From: Cupriavidus necator | GTDB taxonomy: Bacteria > Pseudomonadota > Gammaproteobacteria > Burkholderiales > Burkholderiaceae | Assembly: GCA_022041995.1 (NCBI GenBank) | Contig: CP074381.1 | Coordinates: 682,001 to 746,000 of the forward strand | Length of the DNA: 64,000 nt | Direction of reading: 5' to 3' | Part shown: positions 34,745-43,955 of the stretch, piece by piece | How positions within the stretch are numbered: position 1 is the first letter of the stretch | How the letters are laid out: every line of letters begins with the position of its first letter | The notes under the pieces: generated by a model | The model's database searches: none | Seen by the model: the letters and a program-made list of their open reading frames with translations, nothing else | What the model was told of the DNA's origin: nothing | Position numbers and translations under genes: made by a program

Positions 34745-34784
34745 ATAGGAAAAGCATATATTTCCTATGTTGTGATATAGGAAA
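34745..34784. promoter_or_regulatory. LysR operator with three ATAGGAAA half-sites
   Basis: ATAGGAAA (34745-34752), eight bases, then TTTCCTAT (34761-34768) is a perfect inverted repeat. A third copy of ATAGGAAA lies at 34777-34784, two bases before the lysR start. The arrangement fits a LysR tetramer that represses its own gene and controls the divergent dioxygenase gene. Confidence 0.75.
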
Positions 34785-34786
34785 TC

Positions 34787-35692
34787 ATGATTCCATTCTC
34801 CTTCCGCCAGCTCGAATACTTTGTCGCTGCAGCCGAGCACGGCAGTATCAGCGCGGCGGCTCGGGCGCGTCATGTGTCGCAGCCTTCTGTCTCCACCGCG
34901 GTCGCACAGCTGGAAGACACCCTGGGCGAGCCTCTCTTCAGGCGCCAGGTCAGCCGCGGGCTGTCCCTGACGCCCGCCGGGCAGCGCTTGCTGGGGCGGG
35001 CACGAGACATCCTCGCGCTGGCGGCCGGCCTCACCGTGGACGACGCCAGCGGCCGGGGGCTGATCGGCCAGCTCTCGCTGACCTGCTTCCAGGACCTCGG
35101 GCCGTACTTTGTGCCACGTCTGCTGGCGGGGCTGCGCCGGCACCATCCGGGCATCTCGGTGACCTTGTTCGAGGCCGATCTGGCAACCGTCCACCGCACG
35201 CTGCAGGCGGGCAAGGCCGAACTGGCGCTGACCTATGAACTGGGGCTCGATGCCCGCACCGAGCGCCGCACGCTGGCGGAACTGGCACCCTATGCGCTGC
35301 TGCCCGCCGGCCATCCGCTGGCAAGCGGCACCGAGGTGAGCCTGGCCGACCTGGCCGGCGAACGGCTGATCCTCGAGGACATCCCGCAGACGCGCGAGTA
35401 CTTCCTGTCGCTGTTCTGGGCGCATGGCCTGCACCCGGTGCTGCACCAGTACACGCAGACCTTCGAGATGCAGCGCGGGCTGGTGGCGCACGGCTATGGC
35501 GTGGCGCTGTCGTGCACGCGCCCGGCCGGCGACCACAGCTACGACGGCGTGCCGATCGCCTGCCTGCCGCTGCGCGAGCCGGTGACGCCGCAGCGCGTGG
35601 TGCTGGCGCGCTCGCCGGCCATGCGGGCCTCGCCGCTGGCGCAGGCGTTTATGGATTGGGTGGAGGCGGGCGGCGCGATGCGCCTGCCCTAG
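34787..35692 (+). CDS. LysR-family regulator divergent from a dioxygenase gene
   Basis: This 301-residue LysR protein has its helix-turn-helix in residues 1-60 (FSFRQLEYFVAAAEHGSISAA, VSQPSVSTAVAQLE) and an effector-binding domain after about 90. The length is standard. It starts immediately behind the third half-site of the shared operator. The likely role is control of the adjacent PhyH-type oxygenase gene, with the oxygenase substrate or product as effector; both points are inferred from position. Confidence 0.88.
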   Translation: MIPFSFRQLEYFVAAAEHGSISAAARARHVSQPSVSTAVAQLEDTLGEPLFRRQVSRGLSLTPAGQRLLGRARDILALAAGLTVDDASGRGLIGQLSLTCFQDLGPYFVPRLLAGLRRHHPGISVTLFEADLATVHRTLQAGKAELALTYELGLDARTERRTLAELAPYALLPAGHPLASGTEVSLADLAGERLILEDIPQTREYFLSLFWAHGLHPVLHQYTQTFEMQRGLVAHGYGVALSCTRPAGDHSYDGVPIACLPLREPVTPQRVVLARSPAMRASPLAQAFMDWVEAGGAMRLP

Positions 35693-35702
35693 GCCCTAGC
35701 GC

Positions 35703-36833
35703 TTAGCGCGGATAGATCGCGCCCAGCACGCGCGGCCCGGCGGCGCCGGTCACGGTGGGCACGTTGCCGGGCAGGCGCACCAGGCACTGGCGTGCCAGCC
35801 AGGCAAAGGCGATGGCTTCGACCTGCGACACCGGCACGCCGTAGTCTTCCGAGGTCTCGATGGCCACGCCGGGCATCGCCTGCGCCAGCCGTGCCATCAC
35901 GAACGCATTGCGGGCGCCGCCGCCGCAGACGATCAGGCGGCGCGCATCGGGGGCATGGGTGCGCACGTCGCGCGCGATGGCCTCGGCCGTCAGCGCGGCC
36001 AGCGTCGCCTGCACGTCGGCAGGCGCGAGGTGTTGGGATGAGGCGAGACGGGCTTCGAGCCAGCCCGGATGGAACAGGTCGCGCCCGGTGCTCTTGGGCG
36101 GCGCTGCGCTGAAGTAGGGCTCGGCCAGGCACTGCGCCAGCAGTGCGGCGTCGACACGCCCGCTGGCGGCCCAGTCGCCGTTGCTGTCAAAGGGAAGCCC
36201 GCGGTGGCGGCCGACCCAGTAGTCGAGCAGCGCATTGCCCGGGCCGCAGTCGAAGCCGCTGACGGCGCCGCCCGCCGCGGGCAGGATGCTGATATTGGAG
36301 ATGCCGCCGATATTGCAGGCAACGCGGGTTTCGGCGTTGCTGCCGAACAGCGCATGGTGCAGCGCCGGCACCAGCGGCGCGCCCTGGCCGCCGGCGGCGA
36401 TGTCGCGGCTGCGGAAGTCCGCCACCACGTCGATGCCGGCCAGCTCGGCCAGCCGCGCCGGATGCTGGCTCTGACGGGTGTAGCCGATGCCGTCGTACAG
36501 GCCCGGCCGGTGGCGGATAGTCTGGCCGTGGGCGCCGATGGCGGCCACCGCGGCTGCGTCGACCTGCGCCTCGCTCAGCAGGGCGGCCACGCAGCCGGCA
36601 TAGACCTGCGCCAGCGCATTGGCAGCCAGTGCCTCGCGGTGGATCTCGTCCTCGCCCGGCTGCTGCAGGGCGGCGAAGGCCGCGCGCAGCGTGTCGGGGA
36701 AGGGCTGGCTGGCGGCCGCCAGCACGGCGGGCCGCGCGCCGCTGAAATCCACCAGCACCGCGTCGGCACCGTCCATGCTGGTGCCGGACATGATGCCGAT
36801 ATAGCGTTCGCTGCCAGGCACGGACAGGGTCAC
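35703..36833 (-). CDS. anmK: Anhydro-N-acetylmuramic acid kinase
   Basis: This 376-residue kinase opens and phosphorylates 1,6-anhydroMurNAc from cell-wall turnover to give MurNAc-6-phosphate. The hallmark [20 protein letters not shown] is near the N-terminus. [12 protein letters not shown] at about 97-108, [24 protein letters not shown] and [12 protein letters not shown] follow. The start is GTG just inside the stop region of the upstream peptidase gene on the same strand. With amgK and murU elsewhere in the window it gives two separate entries into muropeptide recycling. Confidence 0.92.
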   Translation of the reverse strand: MTLSVPGSERYIGIMSGTSMDGADAVLVDFSGARPAVLAAASQPFPDTLRAAFAALQQPGEDEIHREALAANALAQVYAGCVAALLSEAQVDAAAVAAIGAHGQTIRHRPGLYDGIGYTRQSQHPARLAELAGIDVVADFRSRDIAAGGQGAPLVPALHHALFGSNAETRVACNIGGISNISILPAAGGAVSGFDCGPGNALLDYWVGRHRGLPFDSNGDWAASGRVDAALLAQCLAEPYFSAAPPKSTGRDLFHPGWLEARLASSQHLAPADVQATLAALTAEAIARDVRTHAPDARRLIVCGGGARNAFVMARLAQAMPGVAIETSEDYGVPVSQVEAIAFAWLARQCLVRLPGNVPTVTGAAGPRVLGAIYPR

Positions 36834-36844
36834 GATGGGCGCGC

Positions 36845-38236
36845 TCAGTTGGAGGCGGTCAGCACGTTGTAGGTGCGCAGCGCATTGATGCGGCTGAGCA
36901 GCCCGCTGGTGTAGGTCAGGAATTCCTGGCGCGACTTGCCGGTCAGCGTCGGCGATTCCATCAGCGTGATGGTCAGCGGGTTCTGCGGCACGTCGTTGAA
37001 GCGGAACTCATAGTGCAGGTGCGGGCCGGTGGCCCAGCCGGTCGAGCCGACATAGCCGATCAGCTGACCCTGGCGCACCGGCTGGCCCTGGCGCATGCCG
37101 GCAAAGCCGGACAGGTGCGCGTAGTAGGTCGAGTAGCCGTTGGCGTGGTTCAGGATGACGATATTGCCGTAGCCGTTCTGCTGGCCGACGAACTCGACCA
37201 CGCCGTCGCCGGTGGCCAGCACCTTGGTGCCGGTCGGGGCGGCGAAGTCCACGCCCTTGTGCTGCGCCCAGTCATGATGCAGCGGATGCTCGCGGCCGCC
37301 GAAGCCCGACGACACGCGCGAGAATTCCACCGGCGAACGCAGGAACGGCCGCTTCATGCTGCGCCCGTCGAAGGTGTAGTAGGCGCCGCCGTCCTTGCTG
37401 TCCTCGGGCGCGAACCACAGCGCCTGGTGCAGCTGGTTGCGGTTGATCAGCTCCAATGCGACCACGCGGCCGTTGCGCACGAAGGTGCCGTCGCGGAAGC
37501 CCGCTTCGTAGATGATGCGGAAGCGGTCGCCGTTGGCGATGTCGTGGTGGAAGTCGATCACGCCGGAGAAGATCGACAGCATCTGCTGCACGACTTCGTC
37601 GGGCACGTTGGCCGCGTCCATGGCCTTGAAGAAACCGCCCGCGGAAATTGCTCCCGAGGCCATCTCGTAGTGCACGTCGTTGTCGACGCGCTGCACCTTG
37701 GCCTTGTAGGCGGCGGCGGTGTCGTCGCTGGCCGCGCGCACGCGCTCGATCACCAGCTCGCGCGAGGCCGCTGCGTCGCCGCCCAGGTTGGCCTGCAGCG
37801 ACACCAGCGTGTTGCTTTCGTCGATCTCCGCCTGCACCGCCTGGCCGGGGCTCAGGCTGAACAGGCCGCGCGCGGTCGGGTTCTTGACGATGAACGCCTG
37901 CGCATCGGCATCGTCCACGCCCAGCCGCTTGAGCAGGCTGGCGATGGTGTCGCCGCGCTGCATGCGCTCTTCGCGCACGTAGACGGCCTCGCTGTCGGTA
38001 AGCTGCTCAAGTTGCTCGCGCACGTCGGGCATGCGCAGCGCCTGCTGCGTGCGCGGTGCGAGCGGATCGTCAAAGGCGCTGCGCGGCGCAACGCCCATCG
38101 CCGCGGCCATGCCGAGCGTGAAGATTGCGCCCACCGAGGCCGTCAGTTGTTTGCGCCGCCGCGCGTGCTGGGGGTTGGTCGGATCGACAAGAACCACCAG
38201 CTCACGCGCGAAAACTTCGCGGAGTCTGGACCACAT
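36845..38236 (-). CDS. M23 family peptidoglycan endopeptidase, MepM-like
   Basis: This protein of about 463 residues is anchored by one N-terminal membrane segment (about 32-50, [17 protein letters not shown]). It has a LysM-like region (about 90-125) and a central linker domain. The C-terminal LytM zinc domain shows [14 protein letters not shown] for the first ligands and PHLHYEFR for the last. It would cut cross-links to allow wall growth in the periplasm. The start MWSRLREVF is chosen because the charged N-terminus and membrane anchor follow; 40 more in-frame residues upstream are unlikely. It is co-directional with anmK and divergent from tyrS. Confidence 0.88.
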   Translation of the reverse strand: MWSRLREVFARELVVLVDPTNPQHARRRKQLTASVGAIFTLGMAAAMGVAPRSAFDDPLAPRTQQALRMPDVREQLEQLTDSEAVYVREERMQRGDTIASLLKRLGVDDADAQAFIVKNPTARGLFSLSPGQAVQAEIDESNTLVSLQANLGGDAAASRELVIERVRAASDDTAAAYKAKVQRVDNDVHYEMASGAISAGGFFKAMDAANVPDEVVQQMLSIFSGVIDFHHDIANGDRFRIIYEAGFRDGTFVRNGRVVALELINRNQLHQALWFAPEDSKDGGAYYTFDGRSMKRPFLRSPVEFSRVSSGFGGREHPLHHDWAQHKGVDFAAPTGTKVLATGDGVVEFVGQQNGYGNIVILNHANGYSTYYAHLSGFAGMRQGQPVRQGQLIGYVGSTGWATGPHLHYEFRFNDVPQNPLTITLMESPTLTGKSRQEFLTYTSGLLSRINALRTYNVLTASN

Positions 38237-38408
38237 CACGTAAAATTCAACCTTGGTCTGAGCACCGCTGCCGGGGACGATGTGTCTCGTCTGCCTTCCT
38301 CCCCCGAGGTGCGGCACGGGCTCTTCACTGTTATTTGGCCGCCTGCATTGCTGCACAAAGTGGCGGGTAGCGCACTTGAAAGGCTTCCGTAGGCGCCGGG
38401 AATCGCGG

Positions 38409-38414
38409 ATTATA
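38409..38414 (-). promoter_or_regulatory. Possible -10 element for the M23 peptidase-anmK operon
   Basis: Read on the minus strand, 38414-38409 is TATAAT, about 170 bases before the peptidase start. The only -35-like sequence (CTGACA at 38441-38436) is 21 bases away, so the promoter is weak or needs an activator. Confidence 0.35.
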
Positions 38415-38439
38415 CCAAAATCCGGCCCTGGTGGCTGTC

Positions 38440-38451
38440 AGGAAATTTCCT
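38440..38451. promoter_or_regulatory. Perfect palindrome ahead of tyrS
   Basis: AGGAAATTTCCT is a perfect 12-base palindrome 30 bases before the tyrS start, in an AT-rich patch. It may be an operator for tyrS or for the divergent peptidase gene, or it may be chance. Confidence 0.3.
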
Positions 38452-38481
38452 AAAATTTCAAGTATTTCAAAGACTTACGTC

Positions 38482-39723
38482 ATGACTGAAGTAGCCACGG
38501 GCCCCACGGCCAAATACCCCCTGACGCCGTCGGTGATGCAGGCCCTGGAAGTCTCCAGGCGAGGCTGCGACGAACTGCTGATTGAATCCGAGTGGGCGCA
38601 GAAGCTGGCGCGCAGCGAGGCCACCGGCGTGCCGCTGCGCATCAAGCTGGGCCTGGATCCGACCGCGCCCGACATCCATATCGGCCATACCGTGGTCCTG
38701 AACAAGCTGCGCCAGCTGCAGGACCTCGGCCACCAGGTGATCTTCCTGATCGGCGACTTCACCTCGACCATCGGCGATCCGTCGGGCCGCAACAGCACGC
38801 GCCCGCCGCTCACGCGCGAACAGATCGAGGCCAACGCCCAGACCTACTACCGCCAGGCCAGCCTGGTGCTGGACCCGGCTCGCACCGAGATCCGCTACAA
38901 CAGCGAGTGGTGCGATCCGCTGGGCGCGCGCGGCATGATCCAGCTGGCGGCCAAGTACACCGTGGCGCGCATGATGGAACGCGACGACTTCACCAAGCGC
39001 TTCCGCTCCGGGATTCCGATTTCGGTGCATGAGTTCCTCTACCCGCTGATGCAGGGCTATGACTCGGTCGCGCTCAAGTCGGACCTGGAGCTGGGCGGCA
39101 CCGACCAGAAGTTCAACCTGCTGGTCGGGCGCGAGCTGCAGAAGGAATACGGCCAGGAGCCGCAGTGCATCCTGACCATGCCGCTGCTGGTGGGCCTGGA
39201 CGGCGTCGAGAAGATGTCCAAGTCCAAGGGCAACTACGTCGGCGTGACCGAGGCGCCCAACGAGATGTTCGGCAAGCTGATGAGCATCTCGGACGACCTG
39301 ATGTGGCAGTACTACACGCTGCTGTCGTTCCGCCCGATGAGCGAGATCGACCTGATGAAGCAGGAGATCGCCGCGGGCCGCAATCCGCGCGACTGCAAGG
39401 TGCTGCTGGCGCAGGAGATCGTGGCGCGCTTCCACAGCCAGGCCGATGCCGAGAAGGCGCTGGAAGATTTCAACCACCGCGCCCGCGGCGGCGTGCCGGA
39501 CGATATCCCGGCGGTCAGCCTGAGCGGCGCGCCGCTGGGCATCGCGCAACTGCTCAAGCAGGCCAACCTGGTGCCGTCCACGTCGGAAGCCAACCGCAAT
39601 ATCGAGCAGGGCGGCGTCAAGATCGATGGCGCCACGGTCGGCGACAAAGCCACCAAGGTGGCGGCGGGCACCTACGTCGTGCAGGTCGGCAAGCGCCGCT
39701 TCGCGCGCGTGACGCTGGCCTGA
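38482..39723 (+). CDS. tyrS: Tyrosyl-tRNA synthetase
   Basis: This 413-residue class I synthetase charges tRNA-Tyr. The HIGH motif is in [14 protein letters not shown] at about 66-79 and the KMSKS motif in [11 protein letters not shown] near 245. A C-terminal S4 RNA-binding domain ends [19 protein letters not shown]. It is of the TyrRS group with the KMSKS signature rather than KFGKT. The ATG at 38482 fits the family start, although no strong ribosome site is visible. dtd follows 10 bases later, coupling tRNA charging with its proofreading. Confidence 0.95.
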   Translation: MTEVATGPTAKYPLTPSVMQALEVSRRGCDELLIESEWAQKLARSEATGVPLRIKLGLDPTAPDIHIGHTVVLNKLRQLQDLGHQVIFLIGDFTSTIGDPSGRNSTRPPLTREQIEANAQTYYRQASLVLDPARTEIRYNSEWCDPLGARGMIQLAAKYTVARMMERDDFTKRFRSGIPISVHEFLYPLMQGYDSVALKSDLELGGTDQKFNLLVGRELQKEYGQEPQCILTMPLLVGLDGVEKMSKSKGNYVGVTEAPNEMFGKLMSISDDLMWQYYTLLSFRPMSEIDLMKQEIAAGRNPRDCKVLLAQEIVARFHSQADAEKALEDFNHRARGGVPDDIPAVSLSGAPLGIAQLLKQANLVPSTSEANRNIEQGGVKIDGATVGDKATKVAAGTYVVQVGKRRFARVTLA

Positions 39724-39733
39724 GGCGGCCGGG

Positions 39734-40195
39734 ATGATCGCGCTGATCCAGCGGGTGGCCCAGGCCCGCGTCACGGTCGAAGGCCGAACCACCGGTGAAA
39801 TCGGCGCCGGCCTGCTGGCGCTGGTCTGCGCCGAGCGCGGCGACACCGAGGCGCAGGCCGAGCGGCTGCTGGCCAAGATGCTGTCGTACCGGGTGTTTTC
39901 CGATGCGGCCGGCAAGATGAACCTGCCGGTGCAGAACATGGACGGCAACGGCAACGCCGGCGGGCTGCTGGTGGTGTCGCAGTTCACGCTGGCGGCCGAT
40001 ACCAACAGCGGCACGCGGCCGAGCTTCACGCCCGCGGCCTCGCCCGAGGACGGCCGGCGCCTGTACGAGCATTTCGTGGCGCAGGCGCGCGCCGCCCATC
40101 CGCAGGTGCAGACCGGCGAGTTCGGCGCGATGATGCAGGTCAGCCTGGTCAACGACGGCCCGGTCACCTTCTGGCTGCGGGTGCCGCCGGCCTGA
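39734..40195 (+). CDS. dtd: D-aminoacyl-tRNA deacylase
   Basis: This 153-residue enzyme removes D-amino acids wrongly attached to tRNA. It opens [21 protein letters not shown] and has the two active-site motifs SQFTLAADT and, near residue 139, NDGPVTFWL (the GP motif). The length is standard. Its position directly after tyrS is meaningful because TyrRS can charge D-tyrosine. Confidence 0.95.
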   Translation: MIALIQRVAQARVTVEGRTTGEIGAGLLALVCAERGDTEAQAERLLAKMLSYRVFSDAAGKMNLPVQNMDGNGNAGGLLVVSQFTLAADTNSGTRPSFTPAASPEDGRRLYEHFVAQARAAHPQVQTGEFGAMMQVSLVNDGPVTFWLRVPPA

Positions 40196-40246
40196 ACAGA
40201 TTCGAAGCTGCCGCGCCCCGGCGCGGCACCAAGACAGGAGAGACAA

Positions 40247-40894
40247 ATGAAACTCTGGAGCAAGTCCTTCAACGACAACGCGCCGATTCCCGGCGAGTTC
40301 GCCTTCTGTGTGCCCGACGCCGCCGCCCACGTGGCCCTGTCGAACAACCGCAATCCCGACCTGCACTGGGAAGACGCCCCGGCCGAGACGCGCTCGTTCG
40401 TGCTGATCTGCCACGACCGCGACGTCCCGAGCAAGGGGGACGACGTCAACCAGGAAGGCCGCGAAGTGCCGTCCTCGCTGCCGCGCGTGGACTTCTTCCA
40501 CTGGGTGCTGGTCGACATCCCGCCGGGCCTGACCTCGATCGCGGCGGGCTCGCACAGCGACGGCGTGATCGCGCGCGGCAAGCCGGGTCCCGAAGCCACC
40601 GGCGGCACCGCCACCGCGGGCGGCTTGCGCCACGGCATCAACGACTACACCGGCTGGTTTGCCGGCGATGCCGACATGAAGGGCGACTACTACGGCTATG
40701 ACGGCCCGTGCCCCCCGTGGAACGACACGCTGCTGCACCACTACGTGTTCACGCTGTATGCGCTGGACGTCGACCGGCTGCCGCTGGATGGCACTTTCAC
40801 CGGCGCGCAGGCGCGCGAGGCGATCCAGGGCCATGTGCTGGCGCAGGCCAGCCTCACCGGCACCTATACGCTGAACCCTAAGCTGGCGAAATAA
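40247..40894 (+). CDS. YbhB/YbcL family (PEBP-like) protein
   Basis: This 215-residue protein has the phosphatidylethanolamine-binding-protein fold. NRNPDLHWEDAP and SFVLICHDRDVP are followed by FFHWVLVDIPPG and a C-terminal GPCPPWNDTLLHHYVFTLYALDVD, the conserved anion-pocket region. Bacterial members have no settled function. The start is supported by ACAGGAGAGAC. It lies between dtd and a phosphatase gene on the same strand. Confidence 0.9.
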   Translation: MKLWSKSFNDNAPIPGEFAFCVPDAAAHVALSNNRNPDLHWEDAPAETRSFVLICHDRDVPSKGDDVNQEGREVPSSLPRVDFFHWVLVDIPPGLTSIAAGSHSDGVIARGKPGPEATGGTATAGGLRHGINDYTGWFAGDADMKGDYYGYDGPCPPWNDTLLHHYVFTLYALDVDRLPLDGTFTGAQAREAIQGHVLAQASLTGTYTLNPKLAK

Positions 40895-40957
40895 CGCCTG
40901 GCCGGCGCCGCGCCAGCCGCGCGGTGCCGGCCTCAAGGAAATCCCGAAGGAAACGGC

Positions 40958-41632
40958 ATGTCGCAAAGCCCCGGGCCGCATTCGCTGGCCTATACCCACC
41001 TGATCGTGATCCGCCACGGCGAAACGGCCTGGAACCGGGACCGCCGGCTGCAGGGCCAGCTCGACATTCCCCTGAACGAGACCGGCCGCGCCCAGGCGCG
41101 CGCGCTGGCCACTGCGCTGGCGGGCGAGCCGATCGATGCGGTCTATGCCAGCGACCTGTCGCGTGCGATGGAAACCGCTGCGCCGCTGGCCGAGGTGCTG
41201 GGGCTGCAGGTACGCCCCGATGCGCGCCTGCGCGAGCGCAGCTACGGCACGCTGCAGGGCAAGACCTACGCCGAGGTGGCCGAGCACCTGCCCGAAGATT
41301 TCGCCCGCTGGCAGGCGCGCGTGCCGGACTACGCGCCGGCTGAAGGCGAGTCGCTGCTGGGCTTCCATGAGCGCGCGGTCGAGGTGGTGCTGGCGCTGTC
41401 GCGCCGGCACCCCGGCGAGCGCATCGCGCTGGTGGCGCACGGCGGCGTGCTCGACTGCCTGTACCGCGAGGCCACCGGCATGACGCTGGAAGCGCCGCGC
41501 CAGCATGAACTGCTCAATGCCAGCGTGAACCGGCTACGCAGCGACAGCACCCACCTGACGCTGGCGCAGTGGGGCGATGTCAGCCACCTGGAGAACCTGG
41601 CGCTGGACGAGGTGGACCGGCGCGTGCCGTAG
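40958..41632 (+). CDS. Histidine phosphatase, phosphoglycerate mutase-like (GpmB type)
   Basis: This 224-residue protein has the phosphohistidine motif VIRHGETAWNRD at about 17-28, the second-site SDLSRAMETA, the acid RERSYGTLQG and the second histidine in LVAHGGVLDCLY. It is a cofactor-dependent mutase or, more often in this subfamily, a phosphatase of small phosphate esters. Substrate cannot be decided; 3-phosphoglycerate and alpha-ribazole phosphate are options. AAGGAAACGGC precedes the ATG. Confidence 0.85.
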   Translation: MSQSPGPHSLAYTHLIVIRHGETAWNRDRRLQGQLDIPLNETGRAQARALATALAGEPIDAVYASDLSRAMETAAPLAEVLGLQVRPDARLRERSYGTLQGKTYAEVAEHLPEDFARWQARVPDYAPAEGESLLGFHERAVEVVLALSRRHPGERIALVAHGGVLDCLYREATGMTLEAPRQHELLNASVNRLRSDSTHLTLAQWGDVSHLENLALDEVDRRVP

Positions 41633-41640
41633 CCGGAAAG

Positions 41641-42366
41641 CTAGACCCGGACCCGGAATGGCGTGAAGTCGGTATCGCGGTCGAAGTAGTCCTCGTTCTC
41701 GGCCCGCTTCAGGAAGCCCACCACCTTATACGTCACCGGCGTCATTACCACTTCCCAGCCGGTCTTCAGCACATACTGTGCCACCGCCACCTGGATCACC
41801 TTTTCCAGCGGCCAGATTCCGTAGAAGGCGATCACATAGAACAGCGACGAGTCCACCAGTTCGCCGGCCAGGGTCGAACCGATGGTGCGCGTCCACAGCC
41901 ACCGCCCGGCGCTCCACAGCTTCATCTTGGCCAGCACGAAGCTATTGGTGAAGCTGCCGCAGCAGAACGCGATCAGCGAGCCGAGAGCGATCCGCCAGGT
42001 GTTGCCGAACACATCCTGCAGGCTCTTCTGATAATCCGCCATGAACGGCGCCACCGGCATGTTCAGCACCACCAGGCTCATGAAGGTGGCGAAGGCCAGT
42101 GCGGCAAAGCCTGCCCAGACCACGCGCCGGTCGCGGCCATAGCCGTAGACCTCGGTCAGCACGTCGCCGAAGATGTAGGAGACCGGGAAGAACAGCACCC
42201 CCGCGCCGAAGGTCACCGTACCGATCACCGGCAGCGTCACCTGCGCCGCCTTGGCCGCGCCGATCAGGTTCGAGCACAGCAGCACGGTGACAAAGGCCAC
42301 CATGACGAAGTCGTAGTAGCGGTAGACACGCGCGGCACGGGCCGGGCTGGCGGGGATGGCTGACAT
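41641..42366 (-). CDS. Queuosine precursor transporter (YhhQ family)
   Basis: This 241-residue inner-membrane protein has six hydrophobic stretches starting near residue 20 (DFVMVAFVTVLLCSNLIGAAK). Family motifs are FPVSYIFGDVLTEVYGYG and LWTRTIGSTLAGELVDSSLFY. YhhQ imports 7-deazaguanine precursors of queuosine. I looked for a preQ1 riboswitch in the 160 bases upstream and did not see one. It is convergent with the phosphatase gene, with eight bases between stops. Confidence 0.88.
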   Translation of the reverse strand: MSAIPASPARAARVYRYYDFVMVAFVTVLLCSNLIGAAKAAQVTLPVIGTVTFGAGVLFFPVSYIFGDVLTEVYGYGRDRRVVWAGFAALAFATFMSLVVLNMPVAPFMADYQKSLQDVFGNTWRIALGSLIAFCCGSFTNSFVLAKMKLWSAGRWLWTRTIGSTLAGELVDSSLFYVIAFYGIWPLEKVIQVAVAQYVLKTGWEVVMTPVTYKVVGFLKRAENEDYFDRDTDFTPFRVRV

Positions 42367-42452
42367 GAAGGCTCCGGTCGCGCGCGCGGGCGCAGTGGGT
42401 TGGGCGCGATTATGCCAGCCGGCGCCCCGCGGCGCGTCGAGAGAGCGCTCCC

Positions 42453-42483
42453 CAAAAGAAATTCCCGGCCGGAGCCGGGAATC
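42453..42483 (-). terminator. Intrinsic terminator for the SYLF lipoprotein gene
   Basis: ATTCCCGGC (42461-42469) and GCCGGGAAT (42474-42482) form a nine-base stem. On the minus strand it is followed by TTCTTTTG. It lies 43 bases after the SYLF gene stop. Confidence 0.8.
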
Positions 42484-42525
42484 TGTTCGGGAGTGGCGGC
42501 CCTGCAGGGGGCGGGGCCAGCGGTG

Positions 42526-43110
42526 TCAGAGTTCCAGCTTGCTGATCTTGGAGCCGTTCACCGAGACGTCGAACATCAGGCCGGCATTGGTCTGCACGAA
42601 TGCAATCACCGGCTGCTGGCTGGTCAGCGTGTCGAGCCGGCCGTCCGCGCCGATCTTTGCCACCGCCACGTTGGCATCCGCGCCCGCCGTCCAGCCCTTG
42701 CTGGCCACGAACTTGTTGTAGGCCTCGGGCGTCATGAACATGATGATGACAGCCTTCGACTGCCCACCGGCGGTCAGCCCGACCGAGGCCTGCGTCGTGC
42801 TGTAGTAGCCGACCGTCGCGCCCTTCGAGCGCAGCGAGCCCTCGCCGTATTCGGCGCCTACAATGAAGCCGCCGGCAAGTACGCGTGGGAATACCAGGAC
42901 GCCCTGCGCACGCTGCGCCAGCTCGCGCGAGCCGTTAGTCGAGGAGAACAGCCGGTTCAGCGCGCCGTCGACACCCGCATCGATTTCCTGCTTCTTGGCG
43001 ACCGAGTCTTTCGGCGCGCCGGTGCCGGTGGTGGTGCAGCCCGCGGCCATCGCGGTCGCAACGAGAAGGCCGGATCCTGCAACCCGGGTAACAAAGTGGC
43101 GACGATTCAT
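42526..43110 (-). CDS. SYLF-domain (YSC84-like) lipoprotein
   Basis: This 194-residue protein begins with a signal peptide that carries both a twin arginine (NRRHFVTRV) and a lipobox TAMAAGC, with C25 the lipid site. The mature part contains the SYLF hallmark AQGVLVFPRVLAGGFIVGAEYGEG and later FVQTNAGLMFDVSVNGSKIS. Related domains bind phosphoinositides in eukaryotes; the bacterial role is unknown but membrane-associated. AGGAGG precedes the start. It lies 44 bases downstream of another exported protein gene on the same strand. Confidence 0.85.
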   Translation of the reverse strand: MNRRHFVTRVAGSGLLVATAMAAGCTTTGTGAPKDSVAKKQEIDAGVDGALNRLFSSTNGSRELAQRAQGVLVFPRVLAGGFIVGAEYGEGSLRSKGATVGYYSTTQASVGLTAGGQSKAVIIMFMTPEAYNKFVASKGWTAGADANVAVAKIGADGRLDTLTSQQPVIAFVQTNAGLMFDVSVNGSKISKLEL

Positions 43111-43154
43111 AGGTAACCTCCTGATGGGAAAAGTACCGCGTCTGGCTCAGTGGC

Positions 43155-43748
43155 TCAGTTGGCTGCGGCTGCCGCGGGTGCCTTGACCGTAATGGCCACG
43201 ACTTCACGGTAGACGATCTTGGCCATCTGGCCCTGCTTGATGCCCTTCAGGTCGATGGCCGGGTCCTGCACTTTCACGGTGCGCAGCGTCTCGCGCGGAC
43301 CGCGGAAGGTGATCAGGCGCTGGGCCGGGTCGACCTTGGTGATCTGTGCGGTCACCGTGGTGGTGATCTCGCGCATGATGCCGGGCTTGCCGCCCTCGGC
43401 GGCGCGCGTGGTGCGGTCGACCGATTCGGCCAGTGCGGTGGCCTTGCTGTCGACCGGCTCAAGCGCGGCGACCAGCGCGGCGCCACGCGCCACGGTGAGG
43501 ATGTCGCCCTTGCGGATCTGGCCAAAGTTGCGGACTTCGTCGCCACCGACCAGTTCGACCACGTTGCCGCGCGGGCCCTGGACCAGCACGGCCTTGGATT
43601 CGGGATCGATATCGACGATCTTGCCGCTGATGACCGCTTCTTCGGCTACGCCGACCGGCGCCGGCGGGCGCTGGGCGTTGGCACTGCCGGCGGCGAACGC
43701 GGTGGCGGCGAGGGCTGCGGCGAGCAGGCTGGACGACTGGCGAATCAT
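43155..43748 (-). CDS. Exported protein with two similar beta-rich repeats, function unknown
   Basis: This 197-residue protein has a signal peptide (MIRQSSSLLAAALAATAFAAG, cleaved after ANA). Two similar halves follow. The first has VISGKIVDIDPESKAVLVQG, GPRGN and later IRKGDILTV. The second has TAQITKVDPAQRLITFRG, GPRET and later IKQGQMAKIVY. The pattern (V/I)xxxIxxxDPxxxxxxxxGPR is thus present twice, suggesting two small beta-barrels. I do not recognise the family. The start is supported by AAGGAAAG. It is co-directional with the SYLF lipoprotein gene and probably co-transcribed. Confidence 0.75.
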   Translation of the reverse strand: MIRQSSSLLAAALAATAFAAGSANAQRPPAPVGVAEEAVISGKIVDIDPESKAVLVQGPRGNVVELVGGDEVRNFGQIRKGDILTVARGAALVAALEPVDSKATALAESVDRTTRAAEGGKPGIMREITTTVTAQITKVDPAQRLITFRGPRETLRTVKVQDPAIDLKGIKQGQMAKIVYREVVAITVKAPAAAAAN

Positions 43749-43955
43749 TGGCTTTCCTTGACGTATTTGTGAAGGTGCCGTGCCTGGCGGGGCACGGCCA
43801 TCGCGGTACCGGGCCGGTGCCGATAAAGCCATTGTGGACAATCGGCCACGGGCCAGCAATCCACTTCGAAAAAATTTGGAGCGGGAAATTAAAACATTTA
43901 ATTGGTGCTGCGCCGGAGACCAGCCAAGGCGCTACTGCTGCGCTGCAGCGTGCTG

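Noticed and set aside
42367..42460. preQ1 riboswitch before the queuosine precursor transporter gene
   Set aside because: No C-rich pseudoknot core or A-rich tail could be found in the leader.
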